DNA of 64,000 nt from Arthrobacter sp. PGP41. Lineage in GTDB: Bacteria > Actinomycetota > Actinomycetes > Actinomycetales > Micrococcaceae. The position numbers were made by a program, and so were the translations under genes. Each line of letters opens with the position of its first letter. Positions within the stretch are counted from its first letter, which is position 1. The stretch spans positions 2,790,001 through 2,854,000 of the forward strand of contig NZ_CP026514.1 in NCBI RefSeq assembly GCF_002953935.1. Direction: 5' to 3'. Positions 42,137 to 51,866 of this stretch are shown piece by piece. Below the pieces are notes generated by a model. It saw only the letters and a list, made by a program, of their open reading frames with translations. It did no database searches and was not told the DNA's origin.

Positions 42137-43396
42137 TTGGCTTCCAAAGCCGTTCCTGCTTTGGTGCGACGTTTTGGCGGCTTCGCAACATCCTTGGTCT
42201 TCTCAACCGGAATCAACCTACTCGCCATCCCGTTTGTCATTTCGACCCTGGGTAAAGAGACTTGGGGCGAGCTGGCCTTGGCACAGGCAACAGCTGCAAT
42301 CTTCGGGATTGTAGTCGCATTCGGCTGGGGCACCGTGGGGGCTGCATTGGTTGCCTCACTTCCACCGCACGAACGTGCCCAGATGTTCCTCGACTCCTTG
42401 GTCAGCCGGACGTACCTCTTCTTCCTTGCTGCACCCCTAATGTTTGTTACGGTGCTGCTGCTGGCGAAAGTTGAACCTCTAGTCGCCGCGCTGGCGTCTG
42501 TAGGCTATGTACTTCCATTCGCGGGTGCCTCATGGTTCTTCATCGGCCAGGCGAAACCGTGGAAACTGTTCCTCCTGGACGTCCTCCCTCAGGGTATGGG
42601 ACTTGTGATAGGCGTCGTAATGATCCAGTTCTTTCCCCAGCCCCTCGTCTTTGTCCTGTCCTTGCTGGTTTTCAACCTAGTGGCGGTCGTCTTGGGCGGG
42701 ATCGGGGCATTGACAGGAGCCGCGCAACCGCCGAAGGCCGACTTCCGTTTCTTCCCCGCCATGAAGCGTCTCAGGGATCAGAAACATGGCGTCATTGCTG
42801 CCGGAACGGGCAGCCTGAACAGCAATCTGCCCATGCTTGTTGTCAACCAGATCGTTACGGCTGCACTTCCCCAATATGCGTTGGCCGATAAACTCTTCCG
42901 TTTTGCGGTCGCAGGATTCGGCCCCATCCTCCAAGTCATCCAAGGGTGGATTCCGGAAGCCGGGCCAAGTCACAGCGCCGTTCGCATACGGAAAGTGGCA
43001 AGGCTTACACCCGCCGTTGGACTGCTCGCCGGGATTTTCCTTGCCGTCCTTACGCCCTGGGCCAGCGCGCTTTTTTCAGGCGGCGCCATCAGTATCGATT
43101 ATTCTCTCAGCATCCCCTTCGGGCTTATTCTTGGCGGGGTGTTGGTCGCCCAAGTCGTTGGCCTCGCCTGTCTCATCCCGCTGGGGAAGGGTGCCGCTTT
43201 GGCCAGGTCCACAGCCATCGGGGCAGCTTTTAACATTCCCTTGATGTTCGTTCTTGGTTCCCTTTTCCAAGCTCCCGGCGTTGCTTGGGCCGTCGGCATC
43301 GCTGAACTAGTCGTGGCCGGCTATCAACTCGCGGTTGTGCACAGCAGCCTCAAGCACCTTGCGCATGAGAAAGGAGCGGCGCCGCTCGCAGACTGA
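42137..43396 (+). CDS. Polysaccharide flippase, Wzx/MATE-like
   Basis: 419-residue membrane protein with about twelve helices, resembling the polysaccharide-transport (Wzx) branch of the MVF superfamily. It begins VRRFGGFATSLVFSTGINLL and IPFVISTLGKETWGELALAQ, the usual start of the family, and GPILQVIQGWIPEAG lies mid-protein. The start is TTG 42137, nine bases after GGAG. It would flip lipid-linked oligosaccharide units across the membrane. Its presence with an ABC-2 exporter in the same locus suggests two glycans or two export stages. Confidence 0.75.
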   Translation: MASKAVPALVRRFGGFATSLVFSTGINLLAIPFVISTLGKETWGELALAQATAAIFGIVVAFGWGTVGAALVASLPPHERAQMFLDSLVSRTYLFFLAAPLMFVTVLLLAKVEPLVAALASVGYVLPFAGASWFFIGQAKPWKLFLLDVLPQGMGLVIGVVMIQFFPQPLVFVLSLLVFNLVAVVLGGIGALTGAAQPPKADFRFFPAMKRLRDQKHGVIAAGTGSLNSNLPMLVVNQIVTAALPQYALADKLFRFAVAGFGPILQVIQGWIPEAGPSHSAVRIRKVARLTPAVGLLAGIFLAVLTPWASALFSGGAISIDYSLSIPFGLILGGVLVAQVVGLACLIPLGKGAALARSTAIGAAFNIPLMFVLGSLFQAPGVAWAVGIAELVVAGYQLAVVHSSLKHLAHEKGAAPLAD

Positions 43397-43436
43397 GCGT
43401 TGGTTTCCGGGCCGAGGGAACTGGCCCTTCAATGAG

Positions 43437-44429
43437 CTACCTCCTGCGGCCCTTGAGGAACATTTCAAACGGCGCCCCGGCTACGAACTCCAAGAAACAT
43501 GACAAGGCAACGTCTCCGCGCCTCAGTGCCAACACCAGCGCCCTGATGGTTGCTGTCCAGGTATGTCCGCTCTCGAACGGTGCTATGCCTTCATCGAATC
43601 CGGGAGCAGCCACCTCAACGCGGGTCCGAAGGGCATCTGCCATTACCTTCCGCCAACCGAAACTTAGCTCGTGTGCCGTCTTCAGCATAGCGAGCGGACC
43701 TAAGCTTCCCTGATACTTCCCGGCAAGCTGCCGCAGGTGCTTGAACGATCCAAAGAGGCTTTTCCGTCCACCGACTTCCCCTAAGACGTTTCCTCCGTGT
43801 TGCACATAGTCCTGCACGACATTCTCAAGCACCCTCACTCCCCCCGTGGACTTGGCGCACACAGCCAGCCAATGGTCATGCACCTGCGAGATTGTGTTCA
43901 GGCGAGGGAAGGGCAGAGCCAGGTCCAGCAGCTCCCGACGGAATAGGCAGAGACTGCCAGTTACCTGATTCTGGGCCAGCAATGCATCCAACGCGACGTT
44001 TTTCCGGCGGGTGGAGGATGAAACCACCTCGTTATCGGGAAGACGAACCACGCGTGCTTGCCCCGCGACCAAGCTGGCACCCGCAAGGTACGGGATCATC
44101 AGCTCCAGCTTCGAGGGATACCAGGAATCGTCCTGATCAGACAGCGCCACCCATGCGGCCCGTTCCGGAACTTGTTGGACTGCCCTTTCGAAGTTTCCGT
44201 AGAAACCCAGCCGGTCATCAAAGCCAACCACGCGGAACCGCTCGTCCCCACCCAGTTCCCTCGAAACGAAGTCGCGGATCTCATGGAACCCGCCGTCTGC
44301 AGAGATCAGACATTCAAAGTTAGCGTGTGTTTGGTTTTGGATGGATCGCAGCTGAGCCGCAAACAGTGTCCAGTCCGGCTTGTAGGCAGCAAGGGCGATG
44401 ATGCCGAATGAACTCTTGTCGTAAGACAT
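43437..44429 (-). CDS. Family 2 glycosyltransferase
   Basis: 330-residue GT-A fold transferase. Residues 1-220 carry IALAAYKPDWTLFAAQLRSI, the nucleotide-sugar aspartate in LISADGGF, the metal-binding stretch LSDQDDSWYPSKLELM (about 97) and QVHDHWLAVCA (about 182). It resembles rhamnosyltransferases of O-antigen and rhamnan loci. It is last in the minus-strand run rmlB, rmlCD, GT2, so a rhamnose donor is plausible. The substrate is not proven. Confidence 0.78.
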   Translation of the reverse strand: MSYDKSSFGIIALAAYKPDWTLFAAQLRSIQNQTHANFECLISADGGFHEIRDFVSRELGGDERFRVVGFDDRLGFYGNFERAVQQVPERAAWVALSDQDDSWYPSKLELMIPYLAGASLVAGQARVVRLPDNEVVSSSTRRKNVALDALLAQNQVTGSLCLFRRELLDLALPFPRLNTISQVHDHWLAVCAKSTGGVRVLENVVQDYVQHGGNVLGEVGGRKSLFGSFKHLRQLAGKYQGSLGPLAMLKTAHELSFGWRKVMADALRTRVEVAAPGFDEGIAPFESGHTWTATIRALVLALRRGDVALSCFLEFVAGAPFEMFLKGRRR

Positions 44430-44436
44430 GGACCGG

Positions 44437-45861
44437 TTATTCCGCCATCACACGCTGGCCAAGGTACTCTTCCAGTGCCTCCCGGGCGGGTCTGGGCGCA
44501 AATCCCGACTGTTTAATCTTCGTCAGGTCCAGGATGCTGTGCGGCGGCCGGGGTGCAACGTCCTTGCCTTTGAAGTATTCCTCAGTGCTGACGCCGGTGA
44601 CAGCGGACCGCGGCTCCCCCACGAGTTCGTAGACGTCTCCGGCGATGTCCGCCCAAGACTGGGCGTCGCCGTCGTTGCTGAGGTTGTATGTGCCGTAGTC
44701 CACTCCGGATTCCAGCAGGTGCCGGATACCTGCTGCGATGTCCGCGGTGAAGCTCAGCCTGCCAATCTGGTCGTTCACCACCGACGGCTTGATGCCCCGA
44801 ACTGCGAGGGAACCCATGGTGCGGACAAAATTGTTGCCGTCGCCGATAACCCAACTGGTCCTGACAATGTAATGCTTGGGAACAACGCTGACGACGGCGT
44901 CTCCCGCTGCCTTTGTCTGGCCGTAAACTCCCAGCGGAGAGAACCCCTCAGACTCGTCATGGGTGTGACGGGCTCCGTCAAAGACGTAGTCTGATGAAAT
45001 GTGCACCAGTGTCAGGTCGTGCTCGACGGCGGTCCTCGCCAGGAACGACACGGCCTTCACGTTGTTGGCCCAGGCGGCGGCGCGTCCTTCCCGGGTTTCT
45101 GCTGCATCGACAGCGGTGTAGGCAGCAGCGTTGATGATCGCCGAGTAATTCTTCCAGTTGTAGGCCGCGAAGGCCTCCCGCCTGGTGATGTCGAACTCGC
45201 CGCGGCCGACGAATTCGACGGATGCCTCGCCGTCGTACTCTGCTCGCAGCGCCTTGCCAAGCTGGCCGTCCGCACCCACCACGAGGATCTTCCTCGGTGG
45301 CATGGGCACCACATCCGCCAGCCGGGGGTGGGCCCGGTCCTTGTCGGAAAGTTCGGCGCGCTCCAAAGGGATGGGCCACCGGACTGCGGCCGACTCATCA
45401 GCAAGGTTCAGGAACGTGTATTGGCTCTGCGCATCGGCAGACCAATGGTCATTTACCAGGTACGTGTACGCGGTGTTGTCTTCCAGCGTCTGGAATGCGT
45501 TGCCAACACCCCGGGGAATAAAGATTGCCTGGCTGGGATCCAGTTCGGTGGTGAACACCGCACCGAACGTTGGCCCCTCGCGAAGATCAACCCATGCGCC
45601 AAAAATTCGTCCCGTTGCAACCGAAACGAACTTATCCCAAGGCTCCGCATGGATTCCGCGCGTGGTTCCTGCCTTCTCATTGAAGGAGATGTTGTTTTGG
45701 ACAGGTCGGAAATCCGGCAGTCCAAGGGCCACCATCTTTTCCCGCTGCCAATTTTCCTTGAACCAGCCGCGGTTATCACCGTGAACCGGGAGGTCGTAGA
45801 CGACGACGCCGGGGATGGCCGTTTCGTGCGCCGCCAACTTCTTGGAGAACTCGATGGACAT
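44437..45861 (-). CDS. rmlCD: Bifunctional dTDP-4-dehydrorhamnose 3,5-epimerase / 4-reductase (RmlC-RmlD fusion)
   Basis: 474-residue fusion covering the last two steps of dTDP-L-rhamnose synthesis. Residues about 1-185 are RmlC: DNRGWFKENW, QNNISFNEKAGTTRGIHAE (catalytic histidine) and the cupin strand IFIPRGVGNAFQTLED. After a short linker (VVPMPPRK), residues about 195-474 are RmlD: ILVVGADGQLGKAL (Rossmann NADPH site), HISSDYVFDG, GVYGQTKAAGD (the YxxxK pair) and RTSWVIGDGNNFV. It lies three bases downstream of rmlB in the same operon. Confidence 0.92.
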   Translation of the reverse strand: MSIEFSKKLAAHETAIPGVVVYDLPVHGDNRGWFKENWQREKMVALGLPDFRPVQNNISFNEKAGTTRGIHAEPWDKFVSVATGRIFGAWVDLREGPTFGAVFTTELDPSQAIFIPRGVGNAFQTLEDNTAYTYLVNDHWSADAQSQYTFLNLADESAAVRWPIPLERAELSDKDRAHPRLADVVPMPPRKILVVGADGQLGKALRAEYDGEASVEFVGRGEFDITRREAFAAYNWKNYSAIINAAAYTAVDAAETREGRAAAWANNVKAVSFLARTAVEHDLTLVHISSDYVFDGARHTHDESEGFSPLGVYGQTKAAGDAVVSVVPKHYIVRTSWVIGDGNNFVRTMGSLAVRGIKPSVVNDQIGRLSFTADIAAGIRHLLESGVDYGTYNLSNDGDAQSWADIAGDVYELVGEPRSAVTGVSTEEYFKGKDVAPRPPHSILDLTKIKQSGFAPRPAREALEEYLGQRVMAE

Positions 45862-45864
45862 CGT

Positions 45865-46875
<1,011 letters not shown>

Positions 46876-46896
46876 CCTAACCTTCTTTGGCGGCCT

Positions 46897-47667
46897 CTAA
46901 CCCGCGTCACTACTGACAGCCCTGCGACTCCTCCGGAACGCTTCAAACATAAGCCTCAAAAGCATGATGCGTGCAGCGGCGATCTTCCGCAGGGACCTCC
47001 ACCCTGCCGGTGTCTGGTTCTCGCCATGGAGCCTCCGGAAGACAGTCGCCCCGTCCAGGTGGGCAACAGAGCGCGCCATATTGCCGCAAATGGCCAACCA
47101 GAGGTCATGCGACTCTCGAACAAAGGATGGGATCGGCACCACCAGCCCCATGGCATCCCGTCTAAATCCCATAGCGCAGCCGTAATAAGCCCTGTAGCCG
47201 ATCAGAATTCCCCAAAGGTTGGCCAGGTTCCTTCCCGAATCCGATGAACGCAGCTTGGGAATCCAGGGGCGGGGGCCGCCGCCCAAAATTTCGAAATTGC
47301 TGGCAACTACTTGTGCGGACTCCAAGGCCCCCATCATCACCGCCAGGCGGCCCTCTATCCAGACGTCATCTTGGTCTGACAGAAAGATGAACTGACCACG
47401 GCTGAGCTTAATGGCTTCCTCGAAAGTGCGGACGTAACCCCGATTATGCGGTGCCACTACGAGTCGAACCCGCGCGTCCTTCACCCGTCCCACAATGGCG
47501 GCAGTTTCGTCAGGTGACGCATCGTCAACAACGATCAGTTCGTCGTCGGGCCCCAGCTCACGGAGAATGGACGCCAACTGCTCCTCAACATATTGGCTTC
47601 CGCGGTAGGTTGCCATGCAGACACTGGCCCGGATTTGCAGAGGGCGCCCGGGTGTTGCATCGTTCAT
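46897..47667 (-). CDS. Family 2 glycosyltransferase
   Basis: 256-residue GT-A transferase. ASVCMATYRGSQYVEEQLAS, LIVVDDASPDETAAIV (about residue 45) and the metal-binding FLSDQDDVWIEGRL (about 95) are characteristic of rhamnosyl- and galactosyltransferases of wall polysaccharides; RESHDLWLAICG lies near 185. ATG 47667 follows GGAG by eight bases. It leads the rml run on the minus strand and is divergent from the next GT2 gene across a 246-base promoter region. Confidence 0.78.
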   Translation of the reverse strand: MNDATPGRPLQIRASVCMATYRGSQYVEEQLASILRELGPDDELIVVDDASPDETAAIVGRVKDARVRLVVAPHNRGYVRTFEEAIKLSRGQFIFLSDQDDVWIEGRLAVMMGALESAQVVASNFEILGGGPRPWIPKLRSSDSGRNLANLWGILIGYRAYYGCAMGFRRDAMGLVVPIPSFVRESHDLWLAICGNMARSVAHLDGATVFRRLHGENQTPAGWRSLRKIAAARIMLLRLMFEAFRRSRRAVSSDAG

Positions 47668-47913
47668 ATTCTTGGCTCCATTTGAGGTGATGATTGAGTC
47701 TGCGTGACGAACCGTGCATCATCCTACGATGTCGATGTCGGACGAAGGACGCTGCCTCCGTGTCGGGCGGTTTGCCTTCGCCTCTGATCCCGTCGCCGCC
47801 AGCTCAGACCACCTGCCGTGAAGTGACCCCGTTACTGCACGGATCAGGCCTCCAACCGACTCCACGCGCCCAATGGCCTATGTGGCCCCAGCCCATTGAT
47901 ATATTGGAGCCCT

Positions 47914-48672
47914 ATGAAAACTGATACCTCTGCGCGGGTCCTAGTCATCATGCCTGCTTGGAATGAGGCTGAATCTGTAGGAAATACCGTCCGTGAAGTC
48001 CTGTCCGTGGGGATGCCGTACGACGTTTTGGTCGTAAACGATGGCTCAAGTGACGACACCGCCATCCTAGCGGCAGCCGCAGGTGCAACAGTGCTGAACC
48101 TCCCCTTCAACCTTGGTGTAGGTGGGGCTATGCGCGCGGGATTCAAGTACGCACAGCGCAGGGGGTACCGGCGAGTTATCCAAGTCGACGCAGACGGGCA
48201 ACACGACCCTCGGAACATTGAGGAGGTCCTGTCCGGCCTTGACTACGCCGACATATCCATCGGAGCTCGCTTTGCTGACCGGGGTGATTACGAAGTGAAA
48301 GGGCCCCGCAAGTGGGCAATGCAGTTTCTTGCGCGAGTGATCTCGGGGCTGGCAAAAACGCGGCTTACGGACGTGACATCAGGTTTCAGGGCGGCCAACG
48401 AGCGCGCGATCAGCCAATACCTTGACCACTATCCTGCCGAGTACTTGGGCGACACTATCGACTCGTTGGTCGTCGCCGTCCGGTCTGGTTGCAAGGTAAC
48501 TCAGATACCGGTGGCAATGCGACCCCGCCAGGGCGGAACGCCAAGCCATGACCCCGTGAAGGCAGCCATCTATCTAGGACGTTCGGTGTTTGCTTTGCTC
48601 TTTGCGCTGACACGCAAGCGCTCACTGCTCCAGACATCAGACCAAACCAGTCAGGAGCCGGCAACATGCTGA
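47914..48672 (+). CDS. Family 2 glycosyltransferase, dolichol-phosphate-mannose-synthase-like
   Basis: 252-residue transferase of the DPM1/GtrB type: VLVIMPAWNEAESVGNTVRE, VVNDGSSDDTAI (about residue 42), VIQVDADGQHDPRNIEEVL (about 85) and SGFRAANERAI. Such enzymes often load a sugar on polyprenyl phosphate for GT-C or GtrA-linked transferases. ATG 47914 has GGAG close upstream and TATATT just before that. Seven bases overlap with the following DUF2304 gene, a pairing seen widely, which suggests the small protein anchors or assists the enzyme. Confidence 0.8.
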   Translation: MKTDTSARVLVIMPAWNEAESVGNTVREVLSVGMPYDVLVVNDGSSDDTAILAAAAGATVLNLPFNLGVGGAMRAGFKYAQRRGYRRVIQVDADGQHDPRNIEEVLSGLDYADISIGARFADRGDYEVKGPRKWAMQFLARVISGLAKTRLTDVTSGFRAANERAISQYLDHYPAEYLGDTIDSLVVAVRSGCKVTQIPVAMRPRQGGTPSHDPVKAAIYLGRSVFALLFALTRKRSLLQTSDQTSQEPATC

Positions 48673-49049
48673 ATGTCGCTGCTTTTTTTCTTGCCCTTGC
48701 CATAGTGGGCGTTGTGTTCGAAATGCTTCGACGGAAGAAACTCCGTGAGAAGTATGCAGCGCTCTGGCTCTTCGTCGGCATAGGCACTTTGGTCCTGGCT
48801 GCCTTCCCCCGGCTCCTGACGATCGTAACCGAGTTCTCCGGCGTGCAACTCCCCTCCAATCTCTTGTTCATCATCAGTATTCTCTTGCTCCTGGGGGTCT
48901 GCCTCCACTTGTCATGGGAGATTTCTGTTGTAGAAGACGAGACCAGAACGCTCGCTGAGGAGGTGGCGATCCTTCGTGCGTTGATCGAAGCGCTGCCGGC
49001 ACCCGAGAAGCAAGAAGGCACTCACACCAATTCTCCCGGCGCACAGTAG
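48666..49049 (+). CDS. DUF2304 membrane protein
   Basis: 127-residue protein with three hydrophobic helices (about 1-19, 33-52, 62-85) and a C-terminal coiled segment (EDETRTLAEEVAILRALIEA). The family is DUF2304, found next to DPM-type GT2 genes. It overlaps the upstream GT2 gene by seven bases, implying one functional unit, probably membrane recruitment of the transferase. No enzymatic motif. Confidence 0.78.
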   Translation: MLNVAAFFLALAIVGVVFEMLRRKKLREKYAALWLFVGIGTLVLAAFPRLLTIVTEFSGVQLPSNLLFIISILLLLGVCLHLSWEISVVEDETRTLAEEVAILRALIEALPAPEKQEGTHTNSPGAQ

Positions 49050-49063
49050 AGACGCGTCACCGA

Positions 49064-49951
49064 ATGGCACTGGATATTTTCATCCCCTACTGGGGTGACC
49101 CGAATTATATGAAGCAGGCCGTCGACAGCGTATTAGCCCAGGATAACGACGACTGGTTGCTAACAGTGGTAGACGATGCTTATCCAAATCCTGAAGTGCG
49201 ACAGTACGTTGAGTCTCTGGGGGACGAACGTATCAGCTATGTGCGGAAGGAAACGAACGAGGGCATCACGGCGAATTTCCGGACATGCATCTCCCTGTCA
49301 ACCCAAGACATTCTCGTCGTTATGGGCTGTGACGATGTCCTTCTCCCCAACTTCGTAACGGTCATACAGAAAGCCGCGGCCAATCACCCCGAGGCGGCGA
49401 TCATACAACCGGGCGTCCAGATTATCGACGAAGCCGGACGCCATACCAGGCCCCTTACTGACTTAGTGAAGCAGTACTTAGTGAAGCCTCGAGGACGAGG
49501 CGCTCGCCTCGTTGACGGCGAGGACTTGGCCGCAAGCCTCCTTCACGGTGACTGGCTGTATTGGCCTTCCTTGGCTTTCAGGCGGGACAGCATCAGCAGG
49601 TTTGATTTCCGCGACGGATTTCCCGTCATCCAGGACCTGGCACTCGTAATGGATATGGTCCTGGATGGCGCGATGCTGCTCATCGAACCTGAGGTGTGTT
49701 TCGCGTACAGGCGGCACACCCGAAGCGCCTCCGGGGCGAAACTTCTTGACGGATCGCGGTTTGCGGGCGAGCGCGACTATTTCGCTCTGGCAGCCCGGCT
49801 CTGCGACACCAAAGGCTGGCGCAGGGCGGGCAGGGCGGCGAGGCTACGCCTGACGTCCCGGGCTCACGCCCTGCTCTTTATGCCCTATGCCCTCCGTCGG
49901 AGGAGAAGCGACACGGTCAAAGGATTGGTAAATCATGCCTTCGGAAAGTGA
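49064..49951 (+). CDS. Family 2 glycosyltransferase
   Basis: 295-residue GT-A transferase starting MALDIFIPYWGDPNYMKQAV. It has LTVVDDAYPNPEVRQYVESL (about residue 33), GITANFRTCISLS and VMGCDDVLLPNFVTVIQ (about 86, metal-binding DD). The ribosome site is weak. It overlaps the following gene by 17 bases. The donor and acceptor sugars are unknown. Confidence 0.75.
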   Translation: MALDIFIPYWGDPNYMKQAVDSVLAQDNDDWLLTVVDDAYPNPEVRQYVESLGDERISYVRKETNEGITANFRTCISLSTQDILVVMGCDDVLLPNFVTVIQKAAANHPEAAIIQPGVQIIDEAGRHTRPLTDLVKQYLVKPRGRGARLVDGEDLAASLLHGDWLYWPSLAFRRDSISRFDFRDGFPVIQDLALVMDMVLDGAMLLIEPEVCFAYRRHTRSASGAKLLDGSRFAGERDYFALAARLCDTKGWRRAGRAARLRLTSRAHALLFMPYALRRRRSDTVKGLVNHAFGK

Positions 49952-50876
49952 GGTGCAGTCCGCGGAGCACCGTACTTATCCTGCGTCGTTGTCCCGCGTA
50001 GCCTGCGTGGTGACGGCCTTCCACCCCTCACCAGGCCTCATAGGCAACGTCAAAGCCCTGGTGGCCCAGTCCGGAAGGGTCATTGTTGTCGACGACGGAA
50101 GCGGTCCAGGTTACGACCACATCTTTGGGCAGGTTGCTGAGACCGGCGCCGAGATTGAACGGTTGGCGACAAATTCTGGCATTGGGGCAGCGCTCAACAG
50201 AGGGGTAGAACGGGCACGCCAAACACCGGGCATTGACTATATCGTCACTGTCGACCAAGATTCCACGCTACCGCCAGGCTATGTCCAAGCGCTCCTCGAG
50301 GGCGAAGCTGCCGCTCGTTCGCGCGGACTCATCCCTGGACTCATAGGGCCGGCGCGTATACGCGGTAATCCAGTGATGTCCGCAGGAACGCGGAACGGGG
50401 TTGTTCTGGGAAAGGAGCCCATCCAGTCGGGGCTGATGATTACCGTGGACGCCTTGGAGCACGTTGGGGCTTTTCAGGAAACACTTTTCATCGACTTAGT
50501 GGACACAGAGTTCTACCTTCGTGCAACCGACGCTGGCTGGCCAACCATCCTTGCCGATGCCGAGTTCGATCACTCTCTGGGAACGTTCGTTGACGCACGA
50601 GTGCTTGGTAAGCCTGTCAACCTTCCTGCCGGCCCCCTCCGAGTGCGTACAGCCGCAACCTGGCGCTACTACTACATATTCAGAAACAGGATCCTGGTCT
50701 CGCGGCAATATGCGAAGCGCCACCCCGTTTGGGTCGCCACTGGTTTGTGGGCAGACGTTCGACATCTTGCTTGGGTCACAGTATTCGCACCCGGACGGAT
50801 ATCGCGACTCTTAGCAGCTTCGGCTGGCGTCCGAGACGGCCTTCTCGGGCGAAGCGGCAAGAAGCCAGGGGTCTGA
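49935..50876 (+). CDS. Family 2 glycosyltransferase, rhamnosyltransferase-like
   Basis: 313-residue transferase resembling the O-antigen rhamnosyltransferase subgroup: VACVVTAFHPSPGLIGNVKA, VIVVDDGSGPGYDH, ATNSGIGAALNRGVERA, YIVTVDQDSTLPPGYVQALL (metal-binding DQD near residue 111) and LFIDLVDTEFYLRATDAGW. A C-terminal hydrophobic patch (about 240-290) may attach it to the membrane. Located just before rmlA, consistent with a rhamnose donor. Confidence 0.8.
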   Translation: MPSESEVQSAEHRTYPASLSRVACVVTAFHPSPGLIGNVKALVAQSGRVIVVDDGSGPGYDHIFGQVAETGAEIERLATNSGIGAALNRGVERARQTPGIDYIVTVDQDSTLPPGYVQALLEGEAAARSRGLIPGLIGPARIRGNPVMSAGTRNGVVLGKEPIQSGLMITVDALEHVGAFQETLFIDLVDTEFYLRATDAGWPTILADAEFDHSLGTFVDARVLGKPVNLPAGPLRVRTAATWRYYYIFRNRILVSRQYAKRHPVWVATGLWADVRHLAWVTVFAPGRISRLLAASAGVRDGLLGRSGKKPGV

Positions 50877-50946
50877 GCAGATGGAGGCTGCTCGCTTGCG
50901 GCACCGGGTTTTGCTGACGAGTGAGCAGTAAGAGAGGATGTAGTCC

Positions 50947-51810
50947 ATGCGTGGAATAATTTTGGCTGGCGGAACCGGATCGCGGCTTCACCCAATCACC
51001 CTTGGTATCAGCAAGCAGCTCGTTCCCGTCTACGACAAGCCGATGATTTATTACCCCCTCTCCACACTGATCCTTGCCGGCATCAGGGACATCCTAATCA
51101 TCACGACACCTCACGACGCAGATCAGTTTCAGCGACTGCTGGGCGATGGCTCCCAGTTCGGCATTAATCTGACCTACGTCCAGCAGCCCTCCCCCGATGG
51201 TCTGGCGCAGGCATTCATCCTGGGCGCCGACCACATAGGGGATGACACGGTGGCCCTTGTCCTCGGCGACAACATTTTCTATGGCCAGGGTATGGGCACC
51301 CAGCTGCGGCGTCACGCAACGATCGACGGCGGAGCAGTCTTTGGCTACTGGGTAAAGGATCCCAAGGCCTACGGAGTTGTGGAATTCGACGACGACGGAA
51401 AAGCGCTTTCACTGGAAGAGAAGCCCGAAAAGCCGCGGAGTCACTACGCGGTTCCCGGACTGTACTTTTACGACAACGATGTCATTGAGATTGCAAAGAA
51501 CCTTGAACCCTCTGCCCGCGGCGAGCTCGAGATCACAGACGTCAACCGTACATATCTTGAACGGGGCAAGCTCCAGGTAGAGATCCTGCCCCGCGGTACG
51601 GCTTGGCTGGACACCGGGACCTTCAACGACCTCAGCGACGCATCGAACTTCATTCGCACTGTAGAGAACCGCCAAGGACTCAAAATCGGTGCTCCCGAAG
51701 AAATCGCCTGGCGCCAGGGCTTTCTGACCGATGACGAACTTCGGGACCGTGCCGAGCCCCTCGTCAAGAGCGGTTATGGCAGCTATCTCCTGGAACTTTT
51801 GGAGGGCTAG
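50947..51810 (+). CDS. rmlA: Glucose-1-phosphate thymidylyltransferase
   Basis: 287-residue nucleotidyltransferase making dTDP-glucose from glucose-1-phosphate and dTTP, the first step of dTDP-rhamnose synthesis. Motifs: [67 protein letters not shown] and [10 protein letters not shown]. The length is normal. A GAGAGGA ribosome site stands eight bases before the ATG. It is on the plus strand, apart from rmlB and rmlCD. Confidence 0.95.
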   Translation: MRGIILAGGTGSRLHPITLGISKQLVPVYDKPMIYYPLSTLILAGIRDILIITTPHDADQFQRLLGDGSQFGINLTYVQQPSPDGLAQAFILGADHIGDDTVALVLGDNIFYGQGMGTQLRRHATIDGGAVFGYWVKDPKAYGVVEFDDDGKALSLEEKPEKPRSHYAVPGLYFYDNDVIEIAKNLEPSARGELEITDVNRTYLERGKLQVEILPRGTAWLDTGTFNDLSDASNFIRTVENRQGLKIGAPEEIAWRQGFLTDDELRDRAEPLVKSGYGSYLLELLEG

Positions 51811-51866
51811 GGCCCACGGCGTGAGCCGCACCCACCGCCTATCTGCTGTCTTTCCGTGGAGTACTA

